The notes under the pieces were generated by a model. The model was not told the DNA's origin, did no database searches, and saw only the letters and a list, made by a program, of their open reading frames with translations. Positions 1 through 9,872 of a stretch of 31,274 nt of DNA are shown here, in pieces (positions within the stretch are counted from its first letter, which is position 1; each line of letters begins with the position of its first letter). A program made the translations under genes and the position numbers. Origin of the DNA: Stentor coeruleus (lineage: Eukaryota; Ciliophora; Heterotrichea; Heterotrichida; Stentoridae); assembly GCA_001970955.1 (NCBI GenBank), contig MPUH01000869.1, forward strand, positions 1-31,274, in the 5' to 3' direction.

Positions 1-138
1 AATTAGATTAATTTAATTTGATAAAATGTAGTTCTGGTAACAAATATGTGTAATTAGGCGGACTTAAATGAGAAAAAAAATTATTATTTTTGATACGTGC
101 AATAAATTATATTAGGTCTAAAGTATTTGCAAATATAA
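1..138. other. 5' flank of the first gene
   Basis: AT-rich leader ahead of the first gene. No ORF, tRNA or recognisable motif is visible. The ATG of the gene follows directly in the context aaATGG. Confidence 0.5.
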
Positions 139-2346
139 ATGGAAAATTTGCCTTTTTCACACGAAGAAGTCCTGAGCTTTACCTTTGATTTTTCTAAGCT
201 CAGTACAAATTTGAAAGTTATGTCTAATAACCAGCTCGCTCAGATTTCAGAGACTGAAAATCTCAAAAGATTAGTCCAACTCTTGTTGGCATCAAAGGAA
301 GAAAATGCAAAATCTATTGAAGAACTAAAGAAATCCTCAAGTGATCAAAACGAGATTATAAGAAAAACAGCAGATACAATCGATAGCCTTGACAAGAAAT
401 TCTCTTTAGTTAGAGAAACATATTCGAATATTATGAAAGGTTTTGAAGAAAAACTTAATAATATTGTTGAGAACATATACAATGAAATGAAAATAATGAT
501 CAGTGAACAAGATAAAAAATTCGATGACTTTAAGTCAGATGTCAGAAGGAAGATTAGAAATATTCAAATTTCTTCAGGAAATAACCCAATAGTGCAAAAT
601 GAATCAGAGACAGTTAAAAGTGAACTTATTAGGCATGAAACAATAGCTTTCGAAAGTCTTAACGAAAGAATTGAATTTATAGAAAAAACAATGAAAAAAC
701 TAATGATTCAAGATATTGTTAATGAAGACAGTGAATCAGAATTAAATGAACGCATCAACAATGCTAATTTAGCAAACCCTGAAGAAAAGTCAGATGTACT
801 TTTTGAGTTAAATACTAAGTATCTGTCTATAATAAATGAAGTCAGCAGGCTTAGAGAAAAACTTCATTTCATCTCTTCTAGTTCACCTAAATCTAATCCA
901 TCAGATCATACTTCTTATGTGCCTTATATAACACGCATATCAGCACTTGAATCTTTAGTAAACAACATTCAATTAAAACTTCAAGAAAATCGCTCTTCAC
1001 ATATTCTTTCTTATGATATTTTTTCTAATCCAACATCTAATATTGTTTTACCTAAAGAGCCAATTCTTCCAGAAATCATAAAAGAAACATCAGTATCCAG
1101 AACACAGTTCAGTGAATCACCTTTGCGTGCTTTACCAAAAGACACAAATTCAAAATCAGCTAAAGGGCATAGAAAAAGAAATTCATTCCAAGATCTTCAA
1201 ACATTGACTGAAAAACCAAAAGCAACAATACAAAGCAGTCATAATTACTCAGAAGATATACAATTACTTAAAAGGAAAATTTTTGAACTTAATGAAGATC
1301 TTAAAAGCAAATCTGATAAAACTTCTATTACTGTTATAATTCATGAAGCTATAGCTGCTTTTAAAAATGAGAAGGATATAATTGAATTATGCAACGAAGA
1401 TAAACTGAAATCTTTAGAAAGTAAAATCAATTCGAATCTCTATAAAAGTGATAAAGAGAAAAAATCTAAAGACCAAAATGTGTTTAAAGGAGTTACTCAA
1501 GAAGAGTTTTCAGAAACATTTTTAGAATTCACAAATAAAATAAATCATACAGTCCAGTCTTACCAGAATCATATTTATACAGAAATTGAGGTATTAACTA
1601 ATGAAATAAAAAATATTGAAGCCAAAGCTACAAAAGCAGCTAATACTTCACAGGTTTTTGATATCAGGACTCAAGACCTAATGAAAAGAACATCGCAAAT
1701 TGAAGAATCTCTAAAACAGATTTCGGAAGAACTTGAAAAAATTCAAGACCGTTACCGTAGAAATACATTGAAAAATACTGAAGAGTTAGAAAAAACTGTA
1801 GCTTATCTAAGAGAACTTGAAAACCTACGGACAAACGTCAAAGAAATTCTTCAAAAAATGCAAGAAGGAAGTAAACTTCATAAACGAGACTATAACACTA
1901 TACTTGAACTTCGTCAAATGGTTGAATCTAAACTTTCTAAAGAGGAAATCGAACAAAAAGTTGACAAAAATGAACTGAAAAAAATGTTCCGTTTGTTGGC
2001 ACGGAAAGTAATTTCCATTTAGATTGAAAAAGTTCAAACAGATGTTAAAAGTATTGAAGAAGTTGCAGGCTCAACTAACCAGAAAAATGATGAACCGATG
2101 ATATCTAAGACAAGACTAAACACAGAATGCTTATCTTGTGGTCGTGATCTCTCAACACAAAACCGTTCTATGAATAAACTTCCAAGCCCATATAAATTAT
2201 TATACACTCAGCAAATCCCAGGATTTTCCAAAATACTTCCAGTGATTTCTAGTGCTCTTGAAGCACAAAACCGAAGAATGAACTCAGAACGTGCAAGTAT
2301 GAGCATACCAGATTCTGAACTATCAAAATCTCGAAATCTTACTTGA
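139..2346 (+). CDS. Long coiled-coil protein, spliced (exons 139-2007 and 2023-2346)
   Basis: Product of about 730 residues. Exon 1 encodes 623 residues. The open frame would stop at a TAG at 2020-2022, but that TAG is the end of a 15-nt intron, and splicing in phase 0 joins it to an open frame ending in TGA at 2344-2346. The first ~600 residues are rich in Glu, Lys, Asn and Ser with heptad-like spacing (roughly residues 45-140, 195-250, 410-460 and 500-620), which predicts coiled coils. A Ser/Pro-rich, less structured part lies around residues 280-400. The short C-terminal exon has a C-x2-C pair (LSCGRD is the visible second half) and looks disordered. No enzyme domain is recognised. A cytoskeletal or basal-body structural role would fit a ciliate but is only an inference. 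The final ~30 nt of the CDS lie inside the left copy of the duplication around the N at 2452. Confidence 0.85.
2008..2022 (+). other. 15-nt spliceosomal intron
   Basis: GTAATTTCCATTTAG has GT and AG ends and an A at position 10, the presumed branch point. It contains the only in-frame stop, and its removal keeps the frame open for 107 more codons. Confidence 0.9.
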
Positions 2347-2586
2347 TAAACTAAGTTATTTACGAATATCATTATACAATGTTTTTTTTTTTCTTCCCAT
2401 TTTCTTAAATATGTCTTTACTATTAGGTCAAATTTGCTTAATAAAATTATANGAACTATCAAAATCTCGAAATCTTACTTGATAAACTAAGTTATTTACG
2501 AATATCATTATACAATATTTTTTCTTTTCTTCCCATTTTCTTAAATATGTCTTTACTATTAGGTCAAATTTGCTTAATAAAATTAT
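2317..2586. repeat. 134-bp duplication around a single N (unmerged contig overlap)
   Basis: Positions 2317-2450 and 2453-2586 are the same 134 nt. They differ at only two places within the T-rich run (g/a and t/c), and an N sits at 2452. The left copy holds the true 3' end of the coiled-coil gene. A near-identical pair separated by one N looks like two contig ends that overlap but were not merged, not like a biological tandem repeat. The two differences could be allelic or sequencing errors near a homopolymer. Confidence 0.85.
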
Positions 2587-2723
2587 GTCTAAGTAACTTT
2601 TCTGATGATGATCTTTGGTCTGGTATTTTTGTCAAGCGTCTTGAGGAAGTTACAAAAATGCTTACTCCATTTAGAAACTTTTTAAGGAATGGAGGTGGAC
2701 TATTAGCAATATTTTATATTTAA
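2547..2723 (+). CDS. Small doubtful ORF, 58 residues
   Basis: An ATG-started frame of 58 codons ends in TAA. Its second half (residues about 17-50) has a balanced, protein-like composition with FSDDDLWSGIFVKRLEEV as the most coding-looking stretch. The start lies in the duplicated sequence next to the N at 2452. I recognise no family. It may be a gene fragment or chance. Confidence 0.2.
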   Translation: MSLLLGQICLIKLCLSNFSDDDLWSGIFVKRLEEVTKMLTPFRNFLRNGGGLLAIFYI

Positions 2724-2889
2724 ACATATTTTTCTTGGTGGATATATGGTGGAATGATTCAATTAGGATAGAGATTGAAGAATTTCTACACAGTTATACC
2801 CCATAATTTTTCATATTTTGATAATATTAATTTAAATAGAGTATATTTCATAAATTCAATTACAAGCCAAAAATTTAATAAATAATAGC

Positions 2890-3090
2890 TTACTTTTTAT
2901 GTTCGTACCATTTGCAAAATTGAATAATGTTTGGATTTGTCCTTAATTTCATGATCTTTATTTCGTTAAGAACTCTTTCTTTAGGAATTCCTTTTTGAAT
3001 TCTTATATGCTTTATTGCTAATATGCTCTGATTAAGTTTATCTTGAGCTTTGCAGACTATAGAAAAACTTCCTTCTCCTAGGATTTCCAT
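2890..3090 (-). pseudogene. Protein kinase N-terminal lobe fragment
   Basis: These 66 residues form the start of a eukaryotic protein kinase domain. A glycine-rich loop (GEGSFSIV, residues 5-12) is followed by the ATP-anchoring lysine in ILAIKH (K27), the helix-C glutamate in LNEIKIMK (E43) and a PNII segment before the fourth strand. The frame then ends in TAA after EHKK. No 15- or 16-nt intron can be placed there, and about 300 nt further downstream on the minus strand I see no HRD, DFG or other kinase motif in any frame. The ORF is therefore a truncated copy or relic of a kinase gene. A normal kinase domain needs about 260 residues. It lies in the 1.3-kb block between the Ns at 2452 and 3751, so a mis-assembly that removed the rest is also possible. 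Confidence 0.6.
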
Positions 3091-3723
3091 GAATGAAATA
3101 TTTTATTTGGATTACCTTTTTCAATATAAGTAATATTTTAATTATAGAAACTAATGGATGTCATCATCTTGAAATTTCTTCAAAGCTATTGTTTTGGATG
3201 AAATTGCAAAATTGTATTCTGAATAATTGTCAGATCTTTAGTGAAGAATTTTTTAGCTCAATTGGAGCGAAATGATTTGCGGAGTGGCTCCTTCTTCTCC
3301 CTGCATTTCGATAATCTAAACACATTGGATGTTTATTATAAAAAATAAGTCCTTTACACCTCAAATAAATTGTGCAGTTTTTACAGATTATACACTATAA
3401 TTATATATTACTGCAACTCATACATAATTCTAATACAATGATTATTATTGATTAATCACTTGGGTTCCTCAAATAGGGTGCTAAGTAGGGCGTTAGATAA
3501 ATAGCTGATATCATCATAATCTTCATTATTATTATCAATGAGCTTAGCCCTAATAATCTAGTCAATAATTCTTATTCAAAAAAAAAATCTTAAATTCTCA
3601 GTGATGAAATTGAAAAAAAGCCTAGTTTTTTTATGACTTCATAAATTATATTTTTTTTCTTAATTCTGAATACAGGAAAAGTTTTTCATCAGAAAATACA
3701 AAATTGAAATAAGTATTTAATAT
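3091..3723. other. Gene-poor stretch
   Basis: AT-rich sequence without a convincing gene. A 60-codon plus-strand frame (3093-3275) starts 3 nt from the kinase fragment start and has no family resemblance. A 33-codon open minus-strand run (3459-3557) has protein-like composition but is preceded by TAG and has no start. Both could be remnants of decayed genes. Confidence 0.4.
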
Positions 3724-3778
3724 AATGTCTGCGCTAAATGGATTTACCACNAATGTCTGCGCTAAATGGATTTACCAC
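3724..3778. repeat. 27-bp duplication around a single N (unmerged contig overlap)
   Basis: Positions 3724-3750 and 3752-3778 are identical 27-mers separated by the N at 3751. Both contain the same ATG and first codons of the next gene. This looks like an assembly join, so the real sequence probably has one copy. Confidence 0.85.
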
Positions 3779-4334
3779 AAAAAACTTGGAAAATTACTAT
3801 AATAGCCTTTGTGTGAGTTTGATAACACTTTTATCGCAAAGAGTGATAAAGGCTATGAAAGGAGAAGAGACTGATGATTTTGAATTTTGTAGGACATTAA
3901 TCAACATTCACAAGAAAGTTTTTGATATCGAATTAAACAAATACATACCACAAAAGGCTTCAGAAGGGATAAATTGCTTGATTGAATACTGTAAGAAAAA
4001 CTTTCCTTTAAGATCAAATTCAAATGATAATCAAACGCCAAAGAGAAGCACCCCAGAAAGGTTGACTACTTCAAAAACTCCTAATCAGCCTTTTTTGGAT
4101 CGTGTAATTGGAGAAAAATATAGAAATGATAGTTATAATAAAAAGACTACAAGTAATAAAAAACAAATCCCAAAGTTTGATACTTCTACCCACCCTTATT
4201 ATGAGTCTATGATGGGAAAATATTTGAAGATGGCTTTGAAAAATCCTATTAAAGCTAATAGCTCTAAAAACAATGCAAAACTTCAAACACATCATATACC
4301 ATCAAATGATGGAATGCTCTTTAGACTCTTTTAA
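3753..4334 (+). CDS. Hypothetical protein, 193 residues
   Basis: The start is placed at the ATG of the right-hand copy of the duplicated segment (MSALNGF). Reading further upstream would run through the N. An apparently longer N-terminus is an artefact of the duplicated first codons. Residues 10-90 look like a compact helical domain with two Cys residues near its end (LIEYCKKNFP). Residues 90-193 are Lys/Asn/Ser/Thr-rich, with TPKRSTPERL and short hydrophobic patches (HPYYESMMGKYLKMA), and are probably largely disordered. I do not recognise the family. It converges with the minus-strand gene that ends at 4682. Confidence 0.75.
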   Translation: MSALNGFTTKNLENYYNSLCVSLITLLSQRVIKAMKGEETDDFEFCRTLINIHKKVFDIELNKYIPQKASEGINCLIEYCKKNFPLRSNSNDNQTPKRSTPERLTTSKTPNQPFLDRVIGEKYRNDSYNKKTTSNKKQIPKFDTSTHPYYESMMGKYLKMALKNPIKANSSKNNAKLQTHHIPSNDGMLFRLF

Positions 4335-4681
4335 TAATTTTTACTATTTTTATTATTATTTTAAATCAGTGTAGCTTTTTGAATAGAATCATAGATTTAA
4401 TTTTTGTTGTAATAAGAAATACTGATGACACTAAATCTTGGAGTAGTATCGAGGGGTATAAATTTTAATATAACAAATTTATTCATAAGCATTTCTTATA
4501 ATAATTTCCTTTAAGCATTTTATCCTCACAAAACTCTTATTTTAACCCTTTTATAAACTAATCTCCATTATTTTTTCATCAAACCATAAAAATCCTATCC
4601 TACATCAAATACCAAAACCATATATTTTAAACTATACATCCAATAACTACAAAACTCTTCAATAATTTCTATATATTTTAC
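4335..4681. other. Intergenic region between convergent genes
   Basis: 347 nt of AT-rich sequence, C-rich and G-poor on the plus strand in its second half. It must hold the 3' ends of both flanking transcripts. I see no separate gene or clear signal. Confidence 0.5.
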
Positions 4682-6172
4682 TTAAGTCATAAATATTTTT
4701 TGAGTATCCTCTTCATTCAATACCGGCATTTCACTCATGGCTATCTCATCAATAATAGCCAAATTTCTTGTAGATTTTCTTTTTCTTCCCTCATCACCAA
4801 CATAATACTTTAAAACATGCTCAATTTTCATACCATCAACTCTAGTTTTATTAACAATCACATTTTTCTTACTGCTTATAGCCAAACTTTTCGATATATG
4901 GGATCTTATACTTTGAAAATAATCTTTTAATTTCCTATATTTGAAATCCTGCTCAGCTCCAAGCTTTTCAAGGATTCTATCAGTCCATACTCTTATTTTA
5001 TCATAAACAGTTCTGATTTTAAACAGACGTTCTTTATCAAAACTGGTTTCTTTAGCGATTTTATGTAATTGTTCCTTCCAGAATTTATTAGGATCTAGGT
5101 TTTGAGCTTTTATGTTGCTTAGAACTTCGATTTTTTCTACGAGTTCCTTGATTTTATGAGTTTGTTCTTCGATTTTTGATTTGTTGTAGCTGATACTTCC
5201 AAGAAGTTCACTATATGTTTGTTCTTTAGTTAGTATTTTTTCTATCATTTCGCTTGCGTCTATAAAACCATACTTGTTTTTCACTTTACGGAACGCATCG
5301 TCTATTACGGCAAAGCGCTTTTGGGTCTCTTGAAGCTTTAGTTCAAGGAGAAAATACCAAAGTCGATGAACCATCACCCCTTCTCTTATCTGTGTGGCCC
5401 GCATGTTTCTATCATCGTCTGCAGCAGCTTCAGCAATTTCAACTTGTCTTTTCATCCTCATTTCTCTGTTTTGTGTATTTTTAATCTGCTGGTCTGCATC
5501 TTTTTTTATTATATTCAATTTAGCATGTTTATCTCTAGTTTCAATTGAAATATAATCCGTCAAAGCAGAAAGGGCTGTCCTTGTATGATTTTTCATTTCC
5601 TTAGCTTTACGGCTTCGATACTGTTCTTCATTTAACATAACTTCATTAGTTCTAAGCTTATAACCAAATTGCAGGCTTTGCTTATCAAACTTGATTTTCG
5701 TAATTTTCATACGGTTTAACATATGCTTATAAACTTTCCTTGCTGCTAAAGCTTCTTCTTGTTGTCTTTTAATTTCTTCATATTCCTGTTGTTTTTCATT
5801 TAGTTTTTCATCAAGTTCTTCAGCTGTAGCTAATGTTTTATTTTTAATACACTTTATTGTCTCTATGAATTTTGAATCTTTATCTAGGATTTTCTGATTC
5901 CTGTTATTAAGGCTTTTATTGAAATCATGCTTTTTTTTTAATGATACCAATTGCAATGATACCTCCCGGGCATCTTCATTTCTTGATATTTTAGGAGTTG
6001 CGAAACCAGGGGTAAAAGAATTGTTTATGAATTTTGAAGCATCTTGGGTGTTGATTAATCTTCTGAGGTTTTTGTCATCTGCGATTGATAATCTTTTTCC
6101 GAATGAGCTTAGGATGTTGCGTTTCCATCGAGTTGTTGCGGCAGTTGATATAGTGAAGTCGGGACTGTACAT
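4682..6172 (-). CDS. Coiled-coil protein resembling outer dynein arm docking complex subunits
   Basis: 496 residues, mostly helical. Coiled coils run over roughly residues 110-165, 185-260 and 270-390. The segment around residues 285-345 reads F-x-x-I-x-x-A-F-R-K-V-K-x-K-Y-G, then a motif with ASEMIEKILTKEQTYSELL. This resembles the 'IK-x-ATG-(I/V)-x-D...F-x-x-Q-x-x-(T/N)-x-x-L' signature of the CCDC151/ODAD3 and CCDC63/CCDC114 families that anchor outer dynein arms to doublet microtubules. The length also fits those families. If correct, the protein would sit in the axoneme of the ciliate's many cilia. The assignment is from remembered family patterns only, so a generic coiled-coil protein remains possible. 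The gene itself is secure: a long single ORF with an ATG start and TAA stop. Confidence 0.8.
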   Translation of the reverse strand: MYSPDFTISTAATTRWKRNILSSFGKRLSIADDKNLRRLINTQDASKFINNSFTPGFATPKISRNEDAREVSLQLVSLKKKHDFNKSLNNRNQKILDKDSKFIETIKCIKNKTLATAEELDEKLNEKQQEYEEIKRQQEEALAARKVYKHMLNRMKITKIKFDKQSLQFGYKLRTNEVMLNEEQYRSRKAKEMKNHTRTALSALTDYISIETRDKHAKLNIIKKDADQQIKNTQNREMRMKRQVEIAEAAADDDRNMRATQIREGVMVHRLWYFLLELKLQETQKRFAVIDDAFRKVKNKYGFIDASEMIEKILTKEQTYSELLGSISYNKSKIEEQTHKIKELVEKIEVLSNIKAQNLDPNKFWKEQLHKIAKETSFDKERLFKIRTVYDKIRVWTDRILEKLGAEQDFKYRKLKDYFQSIRSHISKSLAISSKKNVIVNKTRVDGMKIEHVLKYYVGDEGRKRKSTRNLAIIDEIAMSEMPVLNEEDTQKIFMT

Positions 6173-6800
6173 TATAAATTTTTATGAATATAAAGATTAT
6201 GTATGGGTTAATGATAGGAAATTAGTTAGGTTAGGGTGTTCAGTTTTTTTGTAGAATGATCATGAATAGATTTGGTATTAGGAATAGGTTTATGAATAGG
6301 ATATGATTTTTTTTTTTATGTTTTTAGGGTTGAGGATATATTATGTAGAGGATTTTTCGGTTTTAATTGAGAGAATTTTTGTGATTTGATGGGTGTTAGG
6401 AGATATGCAATGAGATAAGAGATGATGGATTTTTAAATTAGTGATATGAAGTTTTAAGGTAGACTTTGAATAAGATATCAGTTATTTATATGTGAGATTA
6501 ATAAGATATTTATTATGAAATTTTATATAGTTGATAGTAAATAATTATAAATTTATCAAATATATTAGTGTGCATATATGGAAAAATGCATGTTTTCTAT
6601 ATCTTCATACAACAATTCATACTGAAAATAACTACATTCTAGTATAAACCTAAATATCATTTTTTTAAACCATAGCCCCATCCCTCCAAAACTCAATGAG
6701 TAAAGACTTATTTTCATGCAACTATAATAAAAAACCACATCTATTTCATATATCTTTCCATTAAAAGCCTCTTCAAAACCTATCTGATATTTTATTTAAA
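6173..6800. other. Intergenic region with a G-to-C strand switch
   Basis: 628 nt between two minus-strand genes. The first ~370 nt are G/T/A-rich and nearly free of C on the plus strand. After about 6560 the strand becomes C/A-rich. No ORF or RNA gene is recognised. Confidence 0.5.
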
Positions 6801-8189
6801 TTAATCAAAAGATGTGCTAATATCATAATGCCTTGAAGTATTAACAATAGGCTCCTGATCTGGAGTTTCCACATACTCCTTCCTCTCCGTCTGCGAATTC
6901 GATTCTTTTTCTTTAAAATGTGATAAATTCGAAGGTATTGCGCTTATTATCTTCATAGACTTCTCATTTGAAATAATAGAATTAGTCGAGCTTTCATTAG
7001 TAAAACAGTTCACTGCTGATATTTTATAAGTCAAAGATAATTTTCTATAAGCTATAGCCTGATTAAGCTTATAACAAAACAAATCAGGGTCTTCAGGAAT
7101 CTTAACCCCTTCACATAAAAAATCAGAAAGTGAGTCATTTTTCGATAAAGCCTCACATAATAAATCAACAACTCCACTTTCAAGGTTTTCTAATTCAAAA
7201 GAATGACTTATGTTTAGTTTGCGTAAAGATTTCGTTTCGATAAGAAATGTTGATAATGAAACAATTGATGAAGTTTCTCTTAATGTATTGTATGATGCAT
7301 CTAATGAAACTAAGGTTACTGGAAGTTCAAGCATTAAAGCTTTAAAACCTGGGTCACGGATGTTGTTGTTTTGGATATCAAGAGATGAGACTGGGAGTTC
7401 TTTCATAAGATGGCTCATGAGGACTTTTACGCCAAAGTCTTCGAGGTTAACCCCACCAAGTTTAAGAATAGAAAGGCTGCGGTTGCCTTTGATTCCTTCA
7501 CAGAACTGACGGAGATTATCTACAACTCCAAGGCTATCATTGCCGCTGAGGTTGAGCTCTTCAATATATCGATTTTCAGATACACTATCAGCAAATAACC
7601 TGACAATCTCTGGATCGTCAAAAGCTTGAGCATTGAACCCTAAGTTTAGCTTAAAAATAGTCGTGTTTTGAGATAAGATCTGAGATATTATTGTAAGAGA
7701 CTCTGGGGATAAATTCGTATCATAAAGGTTTAGCTCTTGAAGTCTTATGTTGTGTGTAAATATTTCTGATATAGCTTGAGCATTTGAACAGATATTTCCT
7801 TGCAAACTAAGGCTTTTAAGCTTGAGTGTCTTAGAAAACAGTATTGAAATGTGTAATGAAAGGGCTGGTTCTATTTGAAGCCTGTTATTTGAAATATCTA
7901 AGTGCTTGAAGGTTTTGGAATTTAACGCAAAAAGCTTTAAGATCTTGATAAGGTTAGATGATGAGATCATACAATTTTGAAGGACAAGGAATTTTAGGTC
8001 CTTTTTGTTTGTGAATAAAGATTTTAAAAGCTTTATTAGCATAGCTGAACTTTTTTCGAAAATAAAGTGATTTGAGAGGTCAAGTACTGTCAAATGCTTA
8101 CCAAAGACTCTTTTAATGAATTCAACTGTGATGATTTCTTCAGTTAGTTTGATTTTTGTAAGCTCGTCCTGCACTTCTTTAAGTTCCAT
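6801..8189 (-). CDS. Leucine-rich repeat protein, ribonuclease-inhibitor type
   Basis: 462 residues. At least ten LxxLxLxxN-type repeats are visible between about residue 30 and 330: LTVLDLSNH, LKFLVLQNC, FKHLDISNN, LKSLSLQGN, LQELNLYDT, IFKLNLGFN, IEELNLSGN, LSILKLGGV, VSSLDIQNN, LVSLDASYN and LRKLNISHS. Spacing is mostly 28-35 residues, as in RI/NLRC-like or axonemal LRR proteins. The last ~90 residues are Ser/Glu/Thr-rich and probably disordered. LRR solenoids bind other proteins, and the partner cannot be read from the sequence. No NACHT, kinase or membrane segment is present. It is unspliced, with an ATG start and TAA stop. Confidence 0.88.
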   Translation of the reverse strand: MELKEVQDELTKIKLTEEIITVEFIKRVFGKHLTVLDLSNHFIFEKSSAMLIKLLKSLFTNKKDLKFLVLQNCMISSSNLIKILKLFALNSKTFKHLDISNNRLQIEPALSLHISILFSKTLKLKSLSLQGNICSNAQAISEIFTHNIRLQELNLYDTNLSPESLTIISQILSQNTTIFKLNLGFNAQAFDDPEIVRLFADSVSENRYIEELNLSGNDSLGVVDNLRQFCEGIKGNRSLSILKLGGVNLEDFGVKVLMSHLMKELPVSSLDIQNNNIRDPGFKALMLELPVTLVSLDASYNTLRETSSIVSLSTFLIETKSLRKLNISHSFELENLESGVVDLLCEALSKNDSLSDFLCEGVKIPEDPDLFCYKLNQAIAYRKLSLTYKISAVNCFTNESSTNSIISNEKSMKIISAIPSNLSHFKEKESNSQTERKEYVETPDQEPIVNTSRHYDISTSFD

Positions 8190-8919
8190 AATATTTTCAT
8201 GGTATTTTGTTTTTGAATTTTTTATGAGTTTTACTTTTTGTGTTTGATTTTTACAATGAGAATTTTTATATCGCTACATCATGTTTTGCTAGATCTCATA
8301 AGATTTTAAATTCTATTAGTTGTTGAATTAATCCAGAAGTTAAGAAACTTTTTAGGAGAAAAAATAATAGTTTTGAGTATTTACTTGAAAATTGTATAAG
8401 TTAAACTATGAATTAAAATAATAGTAAATTTAATGGAAAATAAGTTTTATGTTGAATATGGAGTATGATTTTTTTGTATAAGGTAAAATTGTGATGAAGA
8501 TTCAGAAGGTTTTAATTAGTATTTATTGTAAGTAAAGAAGGAGATTTCACTGTTCATTTATACAATTGATTCTAGCCGTTCTACACCAAAAACTTTCCTC
8601 TCTAATTTAGCATAAAATCGAAACCAAAATTGAACCAAATTAAGATTTCTCAATGCTTAAAAATTTCAGAAAATCCTTATCTACAAGTAAATGCCCATTA
8701 AATAAAATATCATAATAATCATAAAATCCTCCTAAAACCTTTTATCAAAACCTAACATATCCATACAAAACTTTAACCCAAAATATCACAATAAAATCTA
8801 CCATCTTTCCTTTATTAGTATTAGTTAGGAATTATCGCTTGACTATTGTCCAGCCCTTGTATCTTTCCTTTATAAAAAAAAAAATTAAAACCCATAATCC
8901 AATAATTATATTATACTAC
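8190..8919. other. Intergenic region with a G-to-C strand switch
   Basis: 730 nt. The plus strand is G/T-rich with very little C up to about 8550, then C/A-rich and G-poor to the end. I see no supported gene. The short open frame at 8839-9024 is in this low-complexity sequence and overlaps the next gene on the other strand. Confidence 0.5.
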
Positions 8920-9753
8920 TTATATTTTCAAAAGCAAAATCTGAGTCTTCCACCTCTTATAAGCAACAACAGAAATCATAAACCAATGCTGATCAAAAAA
9001 CTCAACCATTTTATACAAAGGTAAATACAAAGGATTAGCTGACATTTTAACCTCATCCGAAATCCTAGGAACCTCTGGAGTATAACAAATTAATCTATCC
9101 GTCATATTAAGAAAAGGACTATTACTCCTTGATCTAAAAGGTGAGGCAAATTTCAAAGCTTTAGAATAAGCCATAACTTTTAAATATGCTCTACACCTTG
9201 TTATATCTTGTCGTCTTTTCATTTTTCTTTCAAATTTTGATAATCGTTTTTTCATTTCTTTTATATAGAAAGTTTTACTAAAAGCAGTCCTTTTTATATT
9301 AGAGTCAATATATGATATAAGTTTATGATTGTTGTAGATAAGGCAAAAATATGTATTTGATATGGTTTTTAAATAGAGTCTTTTTAAGAGTTTTGATAAG
9401 GAAAATGAAGAAGAGGTTTTGGAGAATCGGGGTGTAAATAGTGGGTCTAACGGCTTTTTAGAATTTTTATTTGTTAGTTGTTTGAGGATTTGGAAGAAGT
9501 TGGTGTAATGAGAATGCATCTGTAGGGCTGATACTAATTTTTTGGTTAAGGAGGTTATTTTTGTACTGAGGTTGAAGGATAGAAATGTTCTGAGACGATA
9601 TTGATTTATGTTTCGGGCTAAAGTTGATACAAACTTTTTCTGTGCTTTACCTTTAGCATATTCTAAAAAGTTCATAGGCTTACTAACTATGATCTTAGGG
9701 TATTTAGCACTCCCTATATTATTTTTGCCTATAGTCAATCTGTCAATATCCAT
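8920..9753 (-). CDS. Hypothetical basic protein, 277 residues
   Basis: This ORF is unusually rich in Lys, Arg, Phe, Tyr and Ser and predicted to be strongly basic. Residues 165-205 hold a Lys/Arg cluster (KEMKKRLSKFERKMKRRQD) followed by RAYLKVMAYSKALKFASP. The C-terminus has an aromatic stretch (FFDQHWFMISVVAYKRW). No transmembrane segment or known domain is recognised. It is divergently paired with the RING gene, with only 119 nt between the two ATGs, so the promoters must share that gap. The length and clean start support a real gene, but the function is unknown. Confidence 0.7.
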   Translation of the reverse strand: MDIDRLTIGKNNIGSAKYPKIIVSKPMNFLEYAKGKAQKKFVSTLARNINQYRLRTFLSFNLSTKITSLTKKLVSALQMHSHYTNFFQILKQLTNKNSKKPLDPLFTPRFSKTSSSFSLSKLLKRLYLKTISNTYFCLIYNNHKLISYIDSNIKRTAFSKTFYIKEMKKRLSKFERKMKRRQDITRCRAYLKVMAYSKALKFASPFRSRSNSPFLNMTDRLICYTPEVPRISDEVKMSANPLYLPLYKMVEFFDQHWFMISVVAYKRWKTQILLLKI

Positions 9754-9872
9754 ACTCTAATTTTTATTTAATTACCCTAACAGCTTTTATATTCCGAAAC
9801 ACCTTAAAACAACAAAAACCAATAATCAATTTTTGCTTCAAAAATTTATCTCTGTTGTGTTAAAGATAAAAT

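Noticed and set aside
3093-3275. 60-codon plus-strand ORF
   Set aside because: Its start abuts the kinase fragment on the other strand and no domain or homolog pattern is visible. An 18-nt GT...AG candidate in it is too long for this genome's introns.
5919-6254. 111-codon plus-strand frame
   Set aside because: Lies opposite the start of the docking-like coiled-coil gene and has no family match.
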